Shown here: in pieces, positions 46,842 through 56,289 of the stretch
Numbering within the stretch: position 1 is the stretch's first letter
Layout: every line of letters begins with the position of its first letter
NCBI GenBank assembly: GCA_963696645.1
Contig: CAVOKY010000007.1
Span: 434,001 to 498,000, forward strand
Source: JAMXLO01 sp963696645
Lineage (GTDB): Bacteria > Pseudomonadota > Alphaproteobacteria > Acetobacterales > Acetobacteraceae
Reading direction: 5' to 3'
DNA length: 64,000 nt
Program-made: the position numbers and the translations under genes
Notes under the pieces: generated by a model
The model's database searches: none
What the model was told of the DNA's origin: nothing
What the model saw: only the letters and a program-made list of their open reading frames with translations

Positions 46842-48851
46842 TTACAGCGTCAGCGACGCCGCCGCGTCAACCAGCGCCTGATGCGCCTTGTCGGCTGCGG
46901 CGGTGGCTTGCTCGATCGCCTGATTGAGCTGGTCGAGTTTCGTCTCGTCGGCGTCGAGCGCGCGGGTCAGCCTGGCATGCAGTGCATCGTTGGCTGCGAC
47001 GACACCGAGATTTTGCCGAATGCGATCCTCATCCTGCAGGATCGCGTCCTGTTGCGCCTTGAGCTGGTTCACCGTTGTCTGTTTCGCCGCCTCGTCCTGC
47101 CGCAGTGCGACAAGGCGTTGCAATGCCGCGCGCGCCGGCGGGGCCAGGTTCTGTTCGTTCAGCAGCCGCACCACCACCAACGCATCGTCGGCCAGGGAGA
47201 TCTCCTCCCGTACCAAACGATCGGCATTGACGGTAAGCTTGCGAAGCTCGCCCGCCGGCAATGTGACTGGGATGCGCCAGGCGGTTGCAGTTTCCTCGGT
47301 ACCCGCAATCGGGCCACCTTCGACCGACAGCGTGCGATCGCCATCCTTGGGAATTTCGAGCAGGACCGTGCGCGGCGCATTCGCCGGCGCGGCGATGGTG
47401 AACCGCAGCACCTCGCGTTGCCGCGTCGCGATGTGCAGTACACCGTTGGCGGCGGTCAGCGAGGCCAGGGTCGTCTCGCCGCTGCTGTCGCGCTCGACCG
47501 TGGTGCGCAGGTCCTGGGCAAACGACAGCAGACGCCTCTCGCCCGTCGGCAGACCGCCAAGCCTGGCGTCGCCGGCGAAGGTCGCAGCGCCCGCGGCGTC
47601 GTACAGCGTCAGCACGCCGGCGGGCAGCGAGGTGCCGCTGTCGTTGGTGATGCGGATGGCGGACAGCGGATGCGGATCGCTGCCGGCGGCGAGATCGACG
47701 CGCGTGGCGGGCACCGTGCGGTCGATGATCGGCACGCTGGCAGAATGGCCGGCGGGCAGCGAAACCGGCGTCGGGATCTGGAAGATCGTTTCCTCCGCGG
47801 CCTCCGCAGCCTGCACCGGCTCGGACGGCGTCGCCATCGTCTCGGCCTGCGACTGTGCCGCCGCCATCGGCGCCGGCGCGACACCGAGTGCTGGCACGAA
47901 GCCACGGCCGCTGGGCGCGGGGGGCGCCTTCGCCGCCAACTCCGCCGGACGCGCGCGGGTATCCACGTCGGGCAGGATGCGGCCGAGAATTTCCACCGGC
48001 ACCTCCGGCCGCTGCACGAAATAGCTGCGATAGATTGCCTGCCGAAAGGTGACGGGATTGCCGTATTGCAAGGTCAGCGCCACGCCGTTCCAGTCGGCAC
48101 CGGACTGGTTCTCCAATACCGCCCAGCCTTGCAGGCGCGCGGGATCACCGTCCTTTGACGGCAGCACGAGGCGGTACGTCGCCTTCCACAGCGGCGCCGC
48201 GGCGACATAGCCGACGCGCACCGTTCGGTGGCCGCTGCCGGTGCTGTGCAGCGTGATGTGGCGCATGTCCTGCCCGGCCTCACGACGGAGCGATTCCAGC
48301 GCACGCATGACCCGATCGCGCAAATCCGGATTGGTGACCTGGATGCTGTCGGCATCCTCCAGCACGAACTGACGCATTCCGTCCGCGCCTAGCAGGGTGA
48401 CGCGTGTTCGCTGCACGGTTGCCGGCGGCTGGCCTGGTGTTGCCGGCAACACTTCGGTCACGCGGTCGGCATGCACGATGCGGCCGGTCATCGGGCGTGG
48501 GCCCTGCACCGTGATCTCGACGCCTTGCAGGCTGTTCAGCGTGTCAATCGGCGAACGCAATGCGTCGGGGCCGAACGGCAGATCGGCAAAACGCGCACGC
48601 GTGTTGTCGCGGCCGGGCAATTCCACAGTTCCCACGCCGCCGGTGCTGTCGAACACCACCAGCGAGTTCAGCACATCGTCCACTTCGTCGAGCGGCACAT
48701 CCAAGCCAAGTGTGGCCGTGCCATCGACATCGGCCTCGTATTCGAAATAGCCGACGCCGGCGGACGACAGCATGATGCGTTTGAGCGCAAGATCCGCCGC
48801 GAATGCCGGGCAGATGCTGCCGAGCAGAAACGCCAGTGTCAGCAGCCGCAT
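46842..48851 (-). CDS. DUF4139 domain-containing exported protein
   Basis: This 669-residue protein has a signal peptide (RLLTLAFLLGSICPAFA) and therefore acts outside the inner membrane. The N-terminal part contains the DUF4140-like start (KRIMLSSAGVGYFEYEADVD). The central DUF4139 region carries the SGHRTVRVGYVAAAPLWKAT and GWAVLENQSGADWNGVALTL signatures, with an Ala/Pro-rich insert in between (about residues 300-345). The C-terminus is a coiled coil (TTVNQLKAQQDAILQDEDRI). It resembles mucoidy-inhibitor A-like proteins of unknown function. The start at 48851 is chosen to place the signal peptide first, behind GGAGGCGAAG. Confidence 0.85.
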   Translation of the reverse strand: MRLLTLAFLLGSICPAFAADLALKRIMLSSAGVGYFEYEADVDGTATLGLDVPLDEVDDVLNSLVVFDSTGGVGTVELPGRDNTRARFADLPFGPDALRSPIDTLNSLQGVEITVQGPRPMTGRIVHADRVTEVLPATPGQPPATVQRTRVTLLGADGMRQFVLEDADSIQVTNPDLRDRVMRALESLRREAGQDMRHITLHSTGSGHRTVRVGYVAAAPLWKATYRLVLPSKDGDPARLQGWAVLENQSGADWNGVALTLQYGNPVTFRQAIYRSYFVQRPEVPVEILGRILPDVDTRARPAELAAKAPPAPSGRGFVPALGVAPAPMAAAQSQAETMATPSEPVQAAEAAEETIFQIPTPVSLPAGHSASVPIIDRTVPATRVDLAAGSDPHPLSAIRITNDSGTSLPAGVLTLYDAAGAATFAGDARLGGLPTGERRLLSFAQDLRTTVERDSSGETTLASLTAANGVLHIATRQREVLRFTIAAPANAPRTVLLEIPKDGDRTLSVEGGPIAGTEETATAWRIPVTLPAGELRKLTVNADRLVREEISLADDALVVVRLLNEQNLAPPARAALQRLVALRQDEAAKQTTVNQLKAQQDAILQDEDRIRQNLGVVAANDALHARLTRALDADETKLDQLNQAIEQATAAADKAHQALVDAAASLTL

Positions 48852-48928
48852 CGCTTCGCCTCCGCCCGATTGCACGTCCGATCCGGGGCGCGCAGCTTTA
48901 CCAGAGCGGCGGAAGGAAGGGGAGGATT

Positions 48929-49126
48929 GTGGCGCTATTCGGTACGGTGAGCAGTGATGCGATACGGATGGCGCAGATCATCACCGGAGCCGCGATGGCG
49001 CTATTTATCGGCATCGGCGTGGTGCCCGGCCTGAGGCCTCATGCAGCCAGGCTGCGGCGGGTGCTGCTGGTGGCCTATCTGACGGCGTGCGGCGTGTTCG
49101 TTATGTGGCTGCTGCTGCGATCGTGA
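48929..49126 (+). CDS. Small two-helix membrane protein
   Basis: This is a 65-residue protein starting at GTG 48929, or alternatively ATG 48968. Two hydrophobic segments (IITGAAMALFIGIGVVPGL and RVLLVAYLTACGVFVMWLLL) are separated by a short basic loop HAARLRR. A GGGGAGG site lies just before the GTG. No family is recognised. It is divergent from the DUF4139 gene, with only 77 bases between them. Confidence 0.55.
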   Translation: MALFGTVSSDAIRMAQIITGAAMALFIGIGVVPGLRPHAARLRRVLLVAYLTACGVFVMWLLLRS

Positions 49127-49409
49127 CGGCGTGCAGCTTCCTTGACCGAATTGCTTTGACCGCTTTGGGGTGCCCGACGGCGGCAAGCGGACGCTTGGTC
49201 ATGGGAATTGCCAACGGCTCTCGGCGACCGCGACTTTGTAGAAAAAACAATTTGCGCCGGATGGCGCGCAGAAGCTTCGAAGCTGATGTGGGGCAGCACG
49301 CGCTCTGCTCGGCCAGATTGGTCGGATCCGTTGCCATCGATCAGCCTGCCGAATCAGGCCGACAATCGTTCTGCGTGAACCCACCGCGATTGATTTCGCC
49401 CACGCGGCA

Positions 49410-50054
49410 TCATCGCGTACGATCCCGCGGCACCCGCTGGGCACGCGGCGGTGGAAAACGTTCCTCCACCGCGTCTTTGAGTAGAGCAGGCAGGCGCGTC
49501 AACGGCTCGTCCGACCCGAGGCTCTGAGAAGCGATCCGGGCGCCTTCGCACAACAGAAATGCCTCCTCGGCAAACCCTGCGGGGTCATTCAGTCCGGCAT
49601 CGCGGCACAGATCAGCCAACCGTTGGCGGACCGCGGACTTGTGTTCTCTGATGACCCGCCTGGCGGGGTGGTCGTTGTCAGGGAGTTCGACGGCCGCGTT
49701 GGCAAGCGCACATCCCCTCCCGGCCTCGCGAGCCAACCAATCGCTAATGTGCTGCAGCCATGCCAGCAACTGGCCTCTGGGGTCGCCTGGATGCGCAGCG
49801 GCAATCGCATCCCAGTCTGCGTCCATCTCACGCACGACCTCCCGCAGGCATGCGGCAACAAGCTCGTCTTTGGAGGCAAAGTGCCGGTAGAGGGTCATTT
49901 TGTTGGTGCCTGCCGCCTCAGCGATGGCGTCAACACCGACGGCATGGATGCCGCGACGATAGAACAGTTCGCGTGCCACGGTGAGGATGCGCTCGCGGGG
50001 CGGCGGCGCTGCGGGCTGCGATACGGCGGCGGACCTGGCAGCCGGCGCAATCAT
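49410..50054 (-). CDS. TetR-family transcriptional repressor
   Basis: This 214-residue regulator has an N-terminal helix-turn-helix: RILTVARELFYRRGIHAVGV then IAEAAGTNKMTLYRHFASKD. The C-terminal ligand domain contains a CALANAAVELPDNDHPARRV segment like that of AcrR/NemR-type proteins. It is divergent from the RND pump at 50177, with two operator-like repeats between them. It most likely represses the pump and itself and is released by a toxic compound; that is inference. Confidence 0.93.
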   Translation of the reverse strand: MIAPAARSAAVSQPAAPPPRERILTVARELFYRRGIHAVGVDAIAEAAGTNKMTLYRHFASKDELVAACLREVVREMDADWDAIAAAHPGDPRGQLLAWLQHISDWLAREAGRGCALANAAVELPDNDHPARRVIREHKSAVRQRLADLCRDAGLNDPAGFAEEAFLLCEGARIASQSLGSDEPLTRLPALLKDAVEERFPPPRAQRVPRDRTR

Positions 50055-50073
50055 GGTGAGCCCTCCCGAATAT

Positions 50074-50119
50074 GTTACCGACCGGTCAGTCCCGTTCGGG
50101 GTGTTACCGATCAGTCCCG
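50074..50119. promoter_or_regulatory. Two TetR-type operator sites between tetR and the RND pump
   Basis: GTTACCGA-CCGG-TCAGTCCCG (50074-50094) and the same sequence lacking CCGG (50103-50119) form a direct pair. The core GACCGGTC is palindromic, as in operators of TetR-family pump repressors. The pair lies 20-65 bases before the repressor start and 58-103 before the pump start, overlapping both expected promoters. Confidence 0.6.
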
Positions 50120-50176
50120 TCCTATCTAGGGCTGGTCCGAACGATTGCCCACCCGGATTGCAAGGGAACTCCCCGG

Positions 50177-53100
50177 ATGGTGAACTTTTTCATCCATCGC
50201 CCGATTTTCGCGGCGTCCATCGCCATCATCATGGTGCTCGCGGGGGCGGTTGCCTACCAGTTCCTGTCGGTGGCGCAGCTCCCGGATGTCACGCCGCCGC
50301 AGGTGGTGGTGACCGCGACCTATCCTGGCGCCAGTGCCGACGTCGCCGCCAACACTGTGACCACGCCGCTCGAGGAGCAGATAAATGGCGTGAAGGGCAT
50401 GGCTTACATGTCCTCGGTCAGTGCCAATGATGGCAGCTCGACCATCACCATTACCTTCAACGGCGGCTATCCGATCGACATTGCCGCAGTCGATGTGCAG
50501 AACCGTGTTGCACAGGCACAGGGAGACCTGCCTTCGATCGTCAATCAGGCGGGCGTCACCGTCAGCAAGAAGAACCCCAATATCCTCTTGGGTGTGACGC
50601 TGTATTCGCCGGACAATTCGGTCGATCTGCTGGATATCAGCAACTACGCGTATCTGCAGGTGGTGGACCCGCTGAAGCGGCTGCCTGGGGTCGGCGACGT
50701 GACCATATTCGGCGAGCGCCGGTACTCGATGCGGATCTGGCTCGATCCCGACAAGCTGGCCGAACTCGGCATCACCGCGACCGATGTGCAGCAGGCCATC
50801 CAGGAGCAGAACGTGCAGGTCGTGGCCGGCAAGCTGGGACAGTCGCCGGCGCCGCCGGGCACCAAGTTCGAATATCAGGTGAACGCGCTAGGCCGGCTGA
50901 GCGACCCAGCGGAGTTTGGCAACATCGTCATCCGGGCCGGGACCGGAAGCGAGGCCGTGGTTCGCCTGCGCGATGTCGCGCGCATCGAGCTTGGAGCTTT
51001 GCAATACACCTCAAGTTCGCGGCTGAACACCAAGCCCACCGTGTTCGTCGCCGTCTATCAGACACCCGGATCGAACGCGTTGCAGGTGGCGCGCGAAGTG
51101 CGTACCGAGATGGCGGCGCGCAGCAAGCGCTTTCCTCCGGGTCTCACCTGGCGGATCCCCTATGACACGACGATGTTCGTGTCAGCCTCCATGCATGACG
51201 TGATGGTGACGTTTGCCGAGGCGCTCGCGCTGGTGATCGGAGTGGTGTTTCTGTTCCTGCAAAGCTGGCGGACCACGATCATTCCCACGATCGCCATTCC
51301 GGTTTCGCTGGTTTTCACACTGGCCTTGATGCTGGCGGCAGGGTTCTCGCTCAACCTGGTCAGCATGCTCGGCATGGTGCTGGCGATCGGATTGGTGGTG
51401 GATGATGCGATCGTGGTGGTCGAGAACGTGGAACGCCAGCTCGAACGGGGGCTTTCGCCGATCGATGCCGCAGTGACCGCGATGAAGGAGGTTACCGGGC
51501 CGATCATCGCCACCACGGCGGTGCTGATGGCAGTCTTCGTGCCGGTTGCATTTCTGCCCGGCGTCACCGGCCGGCTGTATAACCAGTTTGCGCTGACCAT
51601 CGCCATCTCAGTCGCGATCTCTGCGTTCAATTCGCTTACCCTCAGCCCTGCTTTGGCGGCTGTGCTGCTGCGCCATCGCCCACCCTCCGGATTTTTCCTG
51701 TTTCGCGCGTTCAATGCGGGCTTCACACGAGCGTCGGAGGCATATGCACGTGCCGTACGCTGGGTGATAGGCGCGCGTTGGGGTGTGCTTGCTGCATTTG
51801 TCGGTCTGCTGGTCGTCACCTACGGTCTGGATTCCCGCATTCCCACCGGCTTCCTGCCGGTCGAGGATCAGGGCTACTTCTTCGCGGTAATCCAGCTTCC
51901 GCCTGGCGCATCGTTGCAACGGACGGATGCGGTGGCGGAGAAGGTACGGAAGATCCTGGCGGCCCAACCAGGCGTGCAGGATGTCGTCCCGGTCACCGGC
52001 CTGAACTTCCTGACCGGCGCCAATCAGGCGAACGCGGCGGCGGAATTCGCCATCCTGAAACCATGGAATGAGCGGGGCGCCAGGCTGGATGCCGCGAACA
52101 TCATCGCCGCCGTACGCCCAAAGCTGCTGGCGTTGCCAGAGGCGATCGCGCTCAGCTTTGACCCGCCGTCGATTCCGGGAATTTCCACCACCGGCGGCTT
52201 TGAATTCGAATTGGAAGACCTGACCGGACAGGGGCCGCAAGCCTTGAACGATGCAGCCCAGGCGTTGTTGGCAGCCGCCCGTAAACAGCCTGAGCTCGAT
52301 CCACGTCAGGTTTTCACTACGTTCAACACCTCGACCCCCAACTATCAGTACAACCTTGACCGAACCAAGGTGAAGCTGCTTGGACTCAACCTGTCAGATG
52401 TCTTCAATACACTGCAGATTTATCTTGGCTCGCTTTACATAAACGACTTCAATTTGTTCGGCCGAACGTTCCGGGTGACGATACAGGCCGAGCGGGGGGC
52501 GCGAGCCGATGCCAGGGATCTGTCGCGCCTCTATGTGCGCAATTCGAACGGGCAGATGATTCCCCTGGACACGCTCGGCAGGCTGACCCCTACGGCCGGG
52601 CCGGAATATGTCTCGCATTACAACGTCTATGGTTCTGCCCTGATCAATGGCGCGCCCGCACCTGGTTACAGCTCGGGGCAGGCGATCGCAGCGATGGAGC
52701 GTGCGGCGGCGGAGACGCTGCCAGCCGGGTTCGGTTACGAATGGACCGGCATTGCCTACCAGGAGCTCAAGGCAAGCTCGACAGCCACGCTCGTGTTCCT
52801 GCTGGCCATGGTGTTCGTGTTCCTGGTGCTGGCGGCGCAGTACCAGAGCTGGTCGATGCCGTTCATGGTCATCCTGTCAGTGCCGCTCGCGCTGTTCGGT
52901 GCAGTGCTGGCGGTGTGGCTGCGAGGAATGGAGTTCGACGTCTACTCGCAGATCGGCATGGTCATGCTGATCGGGCTGTCAGCGAAGAACGCGATCCTGA
53001 TCGTGGAGTTCGCCAAGCAGTTACGCGAGCGCGGCGCCGGCATCGTGGAGGCAGCAATGGAAGCAGGGCGGCTTCGGCTGCGACCTATCCTGATGACTGC

Positions 53101-53332
53101 CTTCGCCTTCATCCTCGGTACCTTGCCGCTGATGGTGGCAACCGGTGCCGGGGCAGGCAGCCGGCATTCGATAGGCACCACGGTTGTCGGCGGCATGCTG
53201 GCGGCGACGATTTTCGGGCTTGCACTGGTGCCGGTGTTCTACGCGGTGATCGAGCGGCTCCGCGAAGGCCGGACGGCCGAGGCCGGGCAAGCTGGTGATC
53301 TGCATCTGCTCGACCCCGCCGTGGGCGAATGA
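50177..53332 (+). CDS. RND multidrug efflux pump, HAE1 family (AcrB/MexB type)
   Basis: This 1051-residue inner-membrane pump starts MVNFFIHRPIFAASIAIIMV. Helix 1 is followed by QLPDVTPPQVVVTATYPGAS and a large periplasmic loop. The proton-relay pair is in GLVVDDAIVVVENVERQLER (helix 4), and the second half repeats the fold (IGLSAKNAILIVEFAKQLRE). The ATG at 50177 fits the family length; an upstream in-frame start would overlap the operators. It is followed by its membrane-fusion protein, so the order is pump then adaptor, the reverse of acrAB. No outer-membrane channel gene is nearby. Substrate spectrum unknown. Confidence 0.95.
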   Translation: MVNFFIHRPIFAASIAIIMVLAGAVAYQFLSVAQLPDVTPPQVVVTATYPGASADVAANTVTTPLEEQINGVKGMAYMSSVSANDGSSTITITFNGGYPIDIAAVDVQNRVAQAQGDLPSIVNQAGVTVSKKNPNILLGVTLYSPDNSVDLLDISNYAYLQVVDPLKRLPGVGDVTIFGERRYSMRIWLDPDKLAELGITATDVQQAIQEQNVQVVAGKLGQSPAPPGTKFEYQVNALGRLSDPAEFGNIVIRAGTGSEAVVRLRDVARIELGALQYTSSSRLNTKPTVFVAVYQTPGSNALQVAREVRTEMAARSKRFPPGLTWRIPYDTTMFVSASMHDVMVTFAEALALVIGVVFLFLQSWRTTIIPTIAIPVSLVFTLALMLAAGFSLNLVSMLGMVLAIGLVVDDAIVVVENVERQLERGLSPIDAAVTAMKEVTGPIIATTAVLMAVFVPVAFLPGVTGRLYNQFALTIAISVAISAFNSLTLSPALAAVLLRHRPPSGFFLFRAFNAGFTRASEAYARAVRWVIGARWGVLAAFVGLLVVTYGLDSRIPTGFLPVEDQGYFFAVIQLPPGASLQRTDAVAEKVRKILAAQPGVQDVVPVTGLNFLTGANQANAAAEFAILKPWNERGARLDAANIIAAVRPKLLALPEAIALSFDPPSIPGISTTGGFEFELEDLTGQGPQALNDAAQALLAAARKQPELDPRQVFTTFNTSTPNYQYNLDRTKVKLLGLNLSDVFNTLQIYLGSLYINDFNLFGRTFRVTIQAERGARADARDLSRLYVRNSNGQMIPLDTLGRLTPTAGPEYVSHYNVYGSALINGAPAPGYSSGQAIAAMERAAAETLPAGFGYEWTGIAYQELKASSTATLVFLLAMVFVFLVLAAQYQSWSMPFMVILSVPLALFGAVLAVWLRGMEFDVYSQIGMVMLIGLSAKNAILIVEFAKQLRERGAGIVEAAMEAGRLRLRPILMTAFAFILGTLPLMVATGAGAGSRHSIGTTVVGGMLAATIFGLALVPVFYAVIERLREGRTAEAGQAGDLHLLDPAVGE

Positions 53333-53351
53333 GTCCAGGAGGACAACAGCA

Positions 53352-54515
53352 ATGCGTTTCTCCGTGAAAAACCTTGGCCTGGCAGCCTTTGGTGCTGCGC
53401 TGACCGCTACGGGGTTCGTGCTGCTGGACAGCTCCAGCCATGGTGCCGCACTGGCACCGGCAGCGAACATGCCGGCCATGCCCGTGCCGATAGTCCCGGT
53501 GGCTCAGCGGACAGTGCCGGTTTATCTCGATTTCGTCGGCACGACCGAGGCGATCCGCAGTATCACACTCGAGGCACAGGTCACCGGATTTCTTGATTCC
53601 CAGGATGTTCCCGACGGGGCCGATGTGCGCCAGGGCCAATTGGTGTACCAGATCGACCCACGCAACTACCAAGCGGCGGTTGACCAGGCGGCGGCGCAGG
53701 CTCGCCGCGACGCCGCCGCGTTTTCATACGCGCAGGCCAGCGACCGCCGGAATACGACGCTCAACAAACAAGGTTGGGTATCGAACGACACATTCGACCA
53801 GTCGACAAGTTCGTTCCGTCAATCGCAGGCGTCACTCGCCGCCGATGCAGCGGCAGTCGAGACGGCGAAGCTCAATCTGGGATGGACTGAAATCACCGCC
53901 CCGTTTGCGGGCCGCCTTGGGCGAAGTCTCGTGCATGAAGGCACGCTGATCAGTGCGGCGGGGACGCAACTGAATACGCTGGTTCAGCTCGACCCGATCT
54001 ATGCCACCTTCAATCCAAGCGAAACCGATCTCGCGCTCCTCGGTAAATTCCGTGCAGGAAAAACGATCCCGGCGGAGGTGACGGTCCCGGATGATGGCGG
54101 GAAGGCATACAAGGGGCAGCTTACGTTTCTGAACAATACGGTAGACGGGAGTACCGGCACCATCGTGGCGCGTGCCACCATCGCCAATCCTGACAACACC
54201 CTGCTGCCTGGCGAGTTCGTCCATGTGCGTTTGCTCGTGGCGGATCGGCCTGACACGCTGCTGGTCCCGCAGGTGGCGCTGGGTTCAAGCCAGTTCGGCA
54301 AATATGTTTATGTGGCCGAACAGGGCAAGGTTGTGCAGCGGATGGTTTCGACCGGCGAGACGTATGGCGATCTGGTCGTTATCAACAAGGGCGTGACGGC
54401 GCATAATGCGGTGATTGTCGGCAATCTGCAGAAGATCGCTCCGGGCGCCCCGGTGCAGCCGGTTAGCGGACACGCGAAGGTAAGCAGCGGAACATCGCCT
54501 GATGATCCAGGTTGA
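53352..54515 (+). CDS. RND efflux membrane-fusion protein (adaptor)
   Basis: This 387-residue periplasmic adaptor begins with a signal/anchor segment (NLGLAAFGAALTATGFVLLD). A barrel-sandwich half (VYLDFVGTTEAIRSITLEAQ, GADVRQGQLVYQIDPRNYQA) is followed by a coiled-coil hairpin (QASDRRNTTLNKQGWVSNDT, SQASLAADAAAVETAKLNLG), then WTEITAPFAGRLGRSLVHEG and a beta-barrel domain. It joins the pump to an outer-membrane channel. It begins 20 bases behind the pump gene, so both are one operon controlled by the TetR sites. Confidence 0.94.
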   Translation: MRFSVKNLGLAAFGAALTATGFVLLDSSSHGAALAPAANMPAMPVPIVPVAQRTVPVYLDFVGTTEAIRSITLEAQVTGFLDSQDVPDGADVRQGQLVYQIDPRNYQAAVDQAAAQARRDAAAFSYAQASDRRNTTLNKQGWVSNDTFDQSTSSFRQSQASLAADAAAVETAKLNLGWTEITAPFAGRLGRSLVHEGTLISAAGTQLNTLVQLDPIYATFNPSETDLALLGKFRAGKTIPAEVTVPDDGGKAYKGQLTFLNNTVDGSTGTIVARATIANPDNTLLPGEFVHVRLLVADRPDTLLVPQVALGSSQFGKYVYVAEQGKVVQRMVSTGETYGDLVVINKGVTAHNAVIVGNLQKIAPGAPVQPVSGHAKVSSGTSPDDPG

Positions 54516-54801
54516 AACAGCGGACGCTCCGGCTTGGCCATGACCACCCCCGAGGACAATGTCCGGATTTCGAGCGGTGCGCCGGATAGAGGATAGCCGG
54601 CTCACCACGGGAACAGCTGTGGAAACATTCAAGCGCACGTCTGCGTTCGAATTACCGCAAGCCGGCCTAAAACGCACGTTATGGGCGCGGACCAGCCGGC
54701 GCCACACGGTGCCGGGCGTCCGCTGCAGGGATGTTCCGAAAGGCCACCTATTCTCTGGTTGGGTCGCGAGCGGCTGTTCCATAGTCATGCAGAGACAGGC
54801 T

Positions 54802-55032
54802 CTAACTGCGCCGCATCGCAGCCGACTTGCCCGGTCGCAGCTGGCGTCGCTTGCCGAGCAATCTGGCGAGCGCGTCATCGGCCAGCGCAAGATCGCTTGC
54901 CGTGTGCGTGCCGAGCTTGCAGGCCCAGCAATACCAGCCTGGCTGATCGAGCGACGCGCGCCGGCCAGCAATCACAATTTCGACAGCAACGATCTCACGC
55001 TCCATGAGTTCGCCGCAGGATTCGCACTGCAT
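54802..55032 (-). CDS. MqsA/YgiT-type zinc-ribbon protein
   Basis: This 76-residue protein has two CxxC pairs: MQCESCGELMEREIVAVEIV and then GWYCWACKLGTHTASDLALA. The layout fits the zinc domain of MqsA/YgiT-family antitoxins, but the DNA-binding Xre part that normally follows is missing; the frame ends RRQLRPGKSAAMRRS. No MqsR-like toxin gene is seen beside it. It may be a truncated antitoxin or a stand-alone zinc ribbon. It lies 113 bases downstream of the transporter gene. Confidence 0.55.
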   Translation of the reverse strand: MQCESCGELMEREIVAVEIVIAGRRASLDQPGWYCWACKLGTHTASDLALADDALARLLGKRRQLRPGKSAAMRRS

Positions 55033-55093
55033 GCTCGAGTCCTCTGCTGCGTGGGCTTGCCTGGTACCACCAATGATCGAGTCGCGTCAGGCG

Positions 55094-55125
55094 GCGGTTC
55101 ACGGCCTTCGCCCGCCGTGAACCGC
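55094..55125 (-). terminator. Hairpin downstream of the SBF-like transporter
   Basis: A perfect 11-base stem, GCGGTTCACGG with CCGTGAACCGC, and a 10-base loop lie 20 bases beyond the transporter stop. It has no clear U-tract. Confidence 0.55.
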
Positions 55126-55145
55126 GCAAGCCGCGACAGCCACCG

Positions 55146-56201
55146 CTAGGCGGCGATTTTCGGTGATGCCGTCGCGTCGATCACGGGCAGAGACGGAACG
55201 GCGACGCCAGGCACCGCGGAACTCTTCGCGTAGCGCCGCGCAAGCCAGGCGCAGACCACGAGCTGCATCGGGTGATAGAGCATGATCGGCAACACGATCA
55301 CCCCGAGCGTCGGACCGGAGAACAGCACGCTGGCGATAGGGATGCCGGCGACCAGTGATTTCTGCGACCCGCAGAACACCGTGGCAACCTCATCGGCGTG
55401 ACTGAATCCGCACGCACGGGCAGTGATCCGGGTGATCAGCAGCCCGCTGACCAGCAGCGTCGCGACGATCAGTGCCAGTGAGCCGAGTACCGCCGGCGGC
55501 AACTGCTGCCAGATGCCGTGCACCACGGCGGCACTGAACGCGGCGTACACCACCAGAAGGATCGAACCGCGGTCGGTGATTGCCAGCAGGGCCCGGTTGC
55601 GCGCCGCCCATGCGCCGAGCCATGGGCGCAGTAGATGACCCACGATGAACGGCAGCAGCAACTCGGCGAACACCAGCCACATGCTCGACAGGTCGACACC
55701 GCCACCGCCGCGCACGTGGGACATGAAGCCGAATATCAGCGGCGTCAGCAGCAGTCCGATCAGGCTGGATGCCGTCGCCGCGCAGACTGCACCTGCGACG
55801 TTGCCCTGGGCGATCGAGGTCAGCGCGATGGAGGACTGCACGGTGGATGGCAGCGCGCACAGGAACAGCACGCCAAGCACCAGCGTGCGGTTCATCCCAT
55901 GCGGCAGCAGTTCGGTGAACAGCGTACCGATGATGGGATACAGCGCGAAGGTGGTGCAGGCGATGGCGCAATGCAGTCGCCAGTTGGTCAATCCTGCGAC
56001 GATTGCCTCGCGTGACAGCCGCGCGCCTTGCAGGAAGAACAGCGATCCGATCGCGAACGTTGCAAGCCAGCTGATCAGCCGGGCGCCGACCCCCTGGCAT
56101 GGCAGCAAGGTGGCCAGCGACACGGTACCGATCAGGGCCATGACGAATACGTCGGGCCGCAGGCGTCGGATGCGTTGGTCAATCCGAATCGCTGGAACCA
56201 T
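55146..56201 (-). CDS. Bile acid:sodium symporter-like transporter (SBF-like, YfeH type)
   Basis: This 351-residue inner-membrane protein has about ten helices. The start FVMALIGTVSLATLLPCQGV and the FLQGARLSREAIVAGLTNWR segment are typical of the SBF-like CPA group. PSTVQSSIALTSIAQGNVAG is the first conserved ion/substrate loop, and CGSQKSLVAGIPIASVLFSG is the second crossover motif. It probably exchanges an anion with sodium or protons; the substrate is not known. It is followed by a strong hairpin and the zinc-ribbon gene. Confidence 0.93.
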   Translation of the reverse strand: MVPAIRIDQRIRRLRPDVFVMALIGTVSLATLLPCQGVGARLISWLATFAIGSLFFLQGARLSREAIVAGLTNWRLHCAIACTTFALYPIIGTLFTELLPHGMNRTLVLGVLFLCALPSTVQSSIALTSIAQGNVAGAVCAATASSLIGLLLTPLIFGFMSHVRGGGGVDLSSMWLVFAELLLPFIVGHLLRPWLGAWAARNRALLAITDRGSILLVVYAAFSAAVVHGIWQQLPPAVLGSLALIVATLLVSGLLITRITARACGFSHADEVATVFCGSQKSLVAGIPIASVLFSGPTLGVIVLPIMLYHPMQLVVCAWLARRYAKSSAVPGVAVPSLPVIDATASPKIAA

Positions 56202-56289
56202 GTGCCATTCCTCGCAGTACTCTGTCTGGCGTGGTTGTCACTCGCAGAGCGGTCCGGCGCTGTATTATCTGCGGTCAGCCGCGGCGTGC

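Noticed and set aside
46815..48158. Long plus-strand frames (447 and 366 codons) opposite the DUF4139 gene
   Set aside because: Antisense shadows. The minus-strand frame has a signal peptide and conserved domain.
49127..49409. Possible transposase remnant behind the small membrane protein
   Set aside because: The minus-strand frame has a basic segment with FFLQSRGRREP, but no transposase motif and no terminal repeats are visible.
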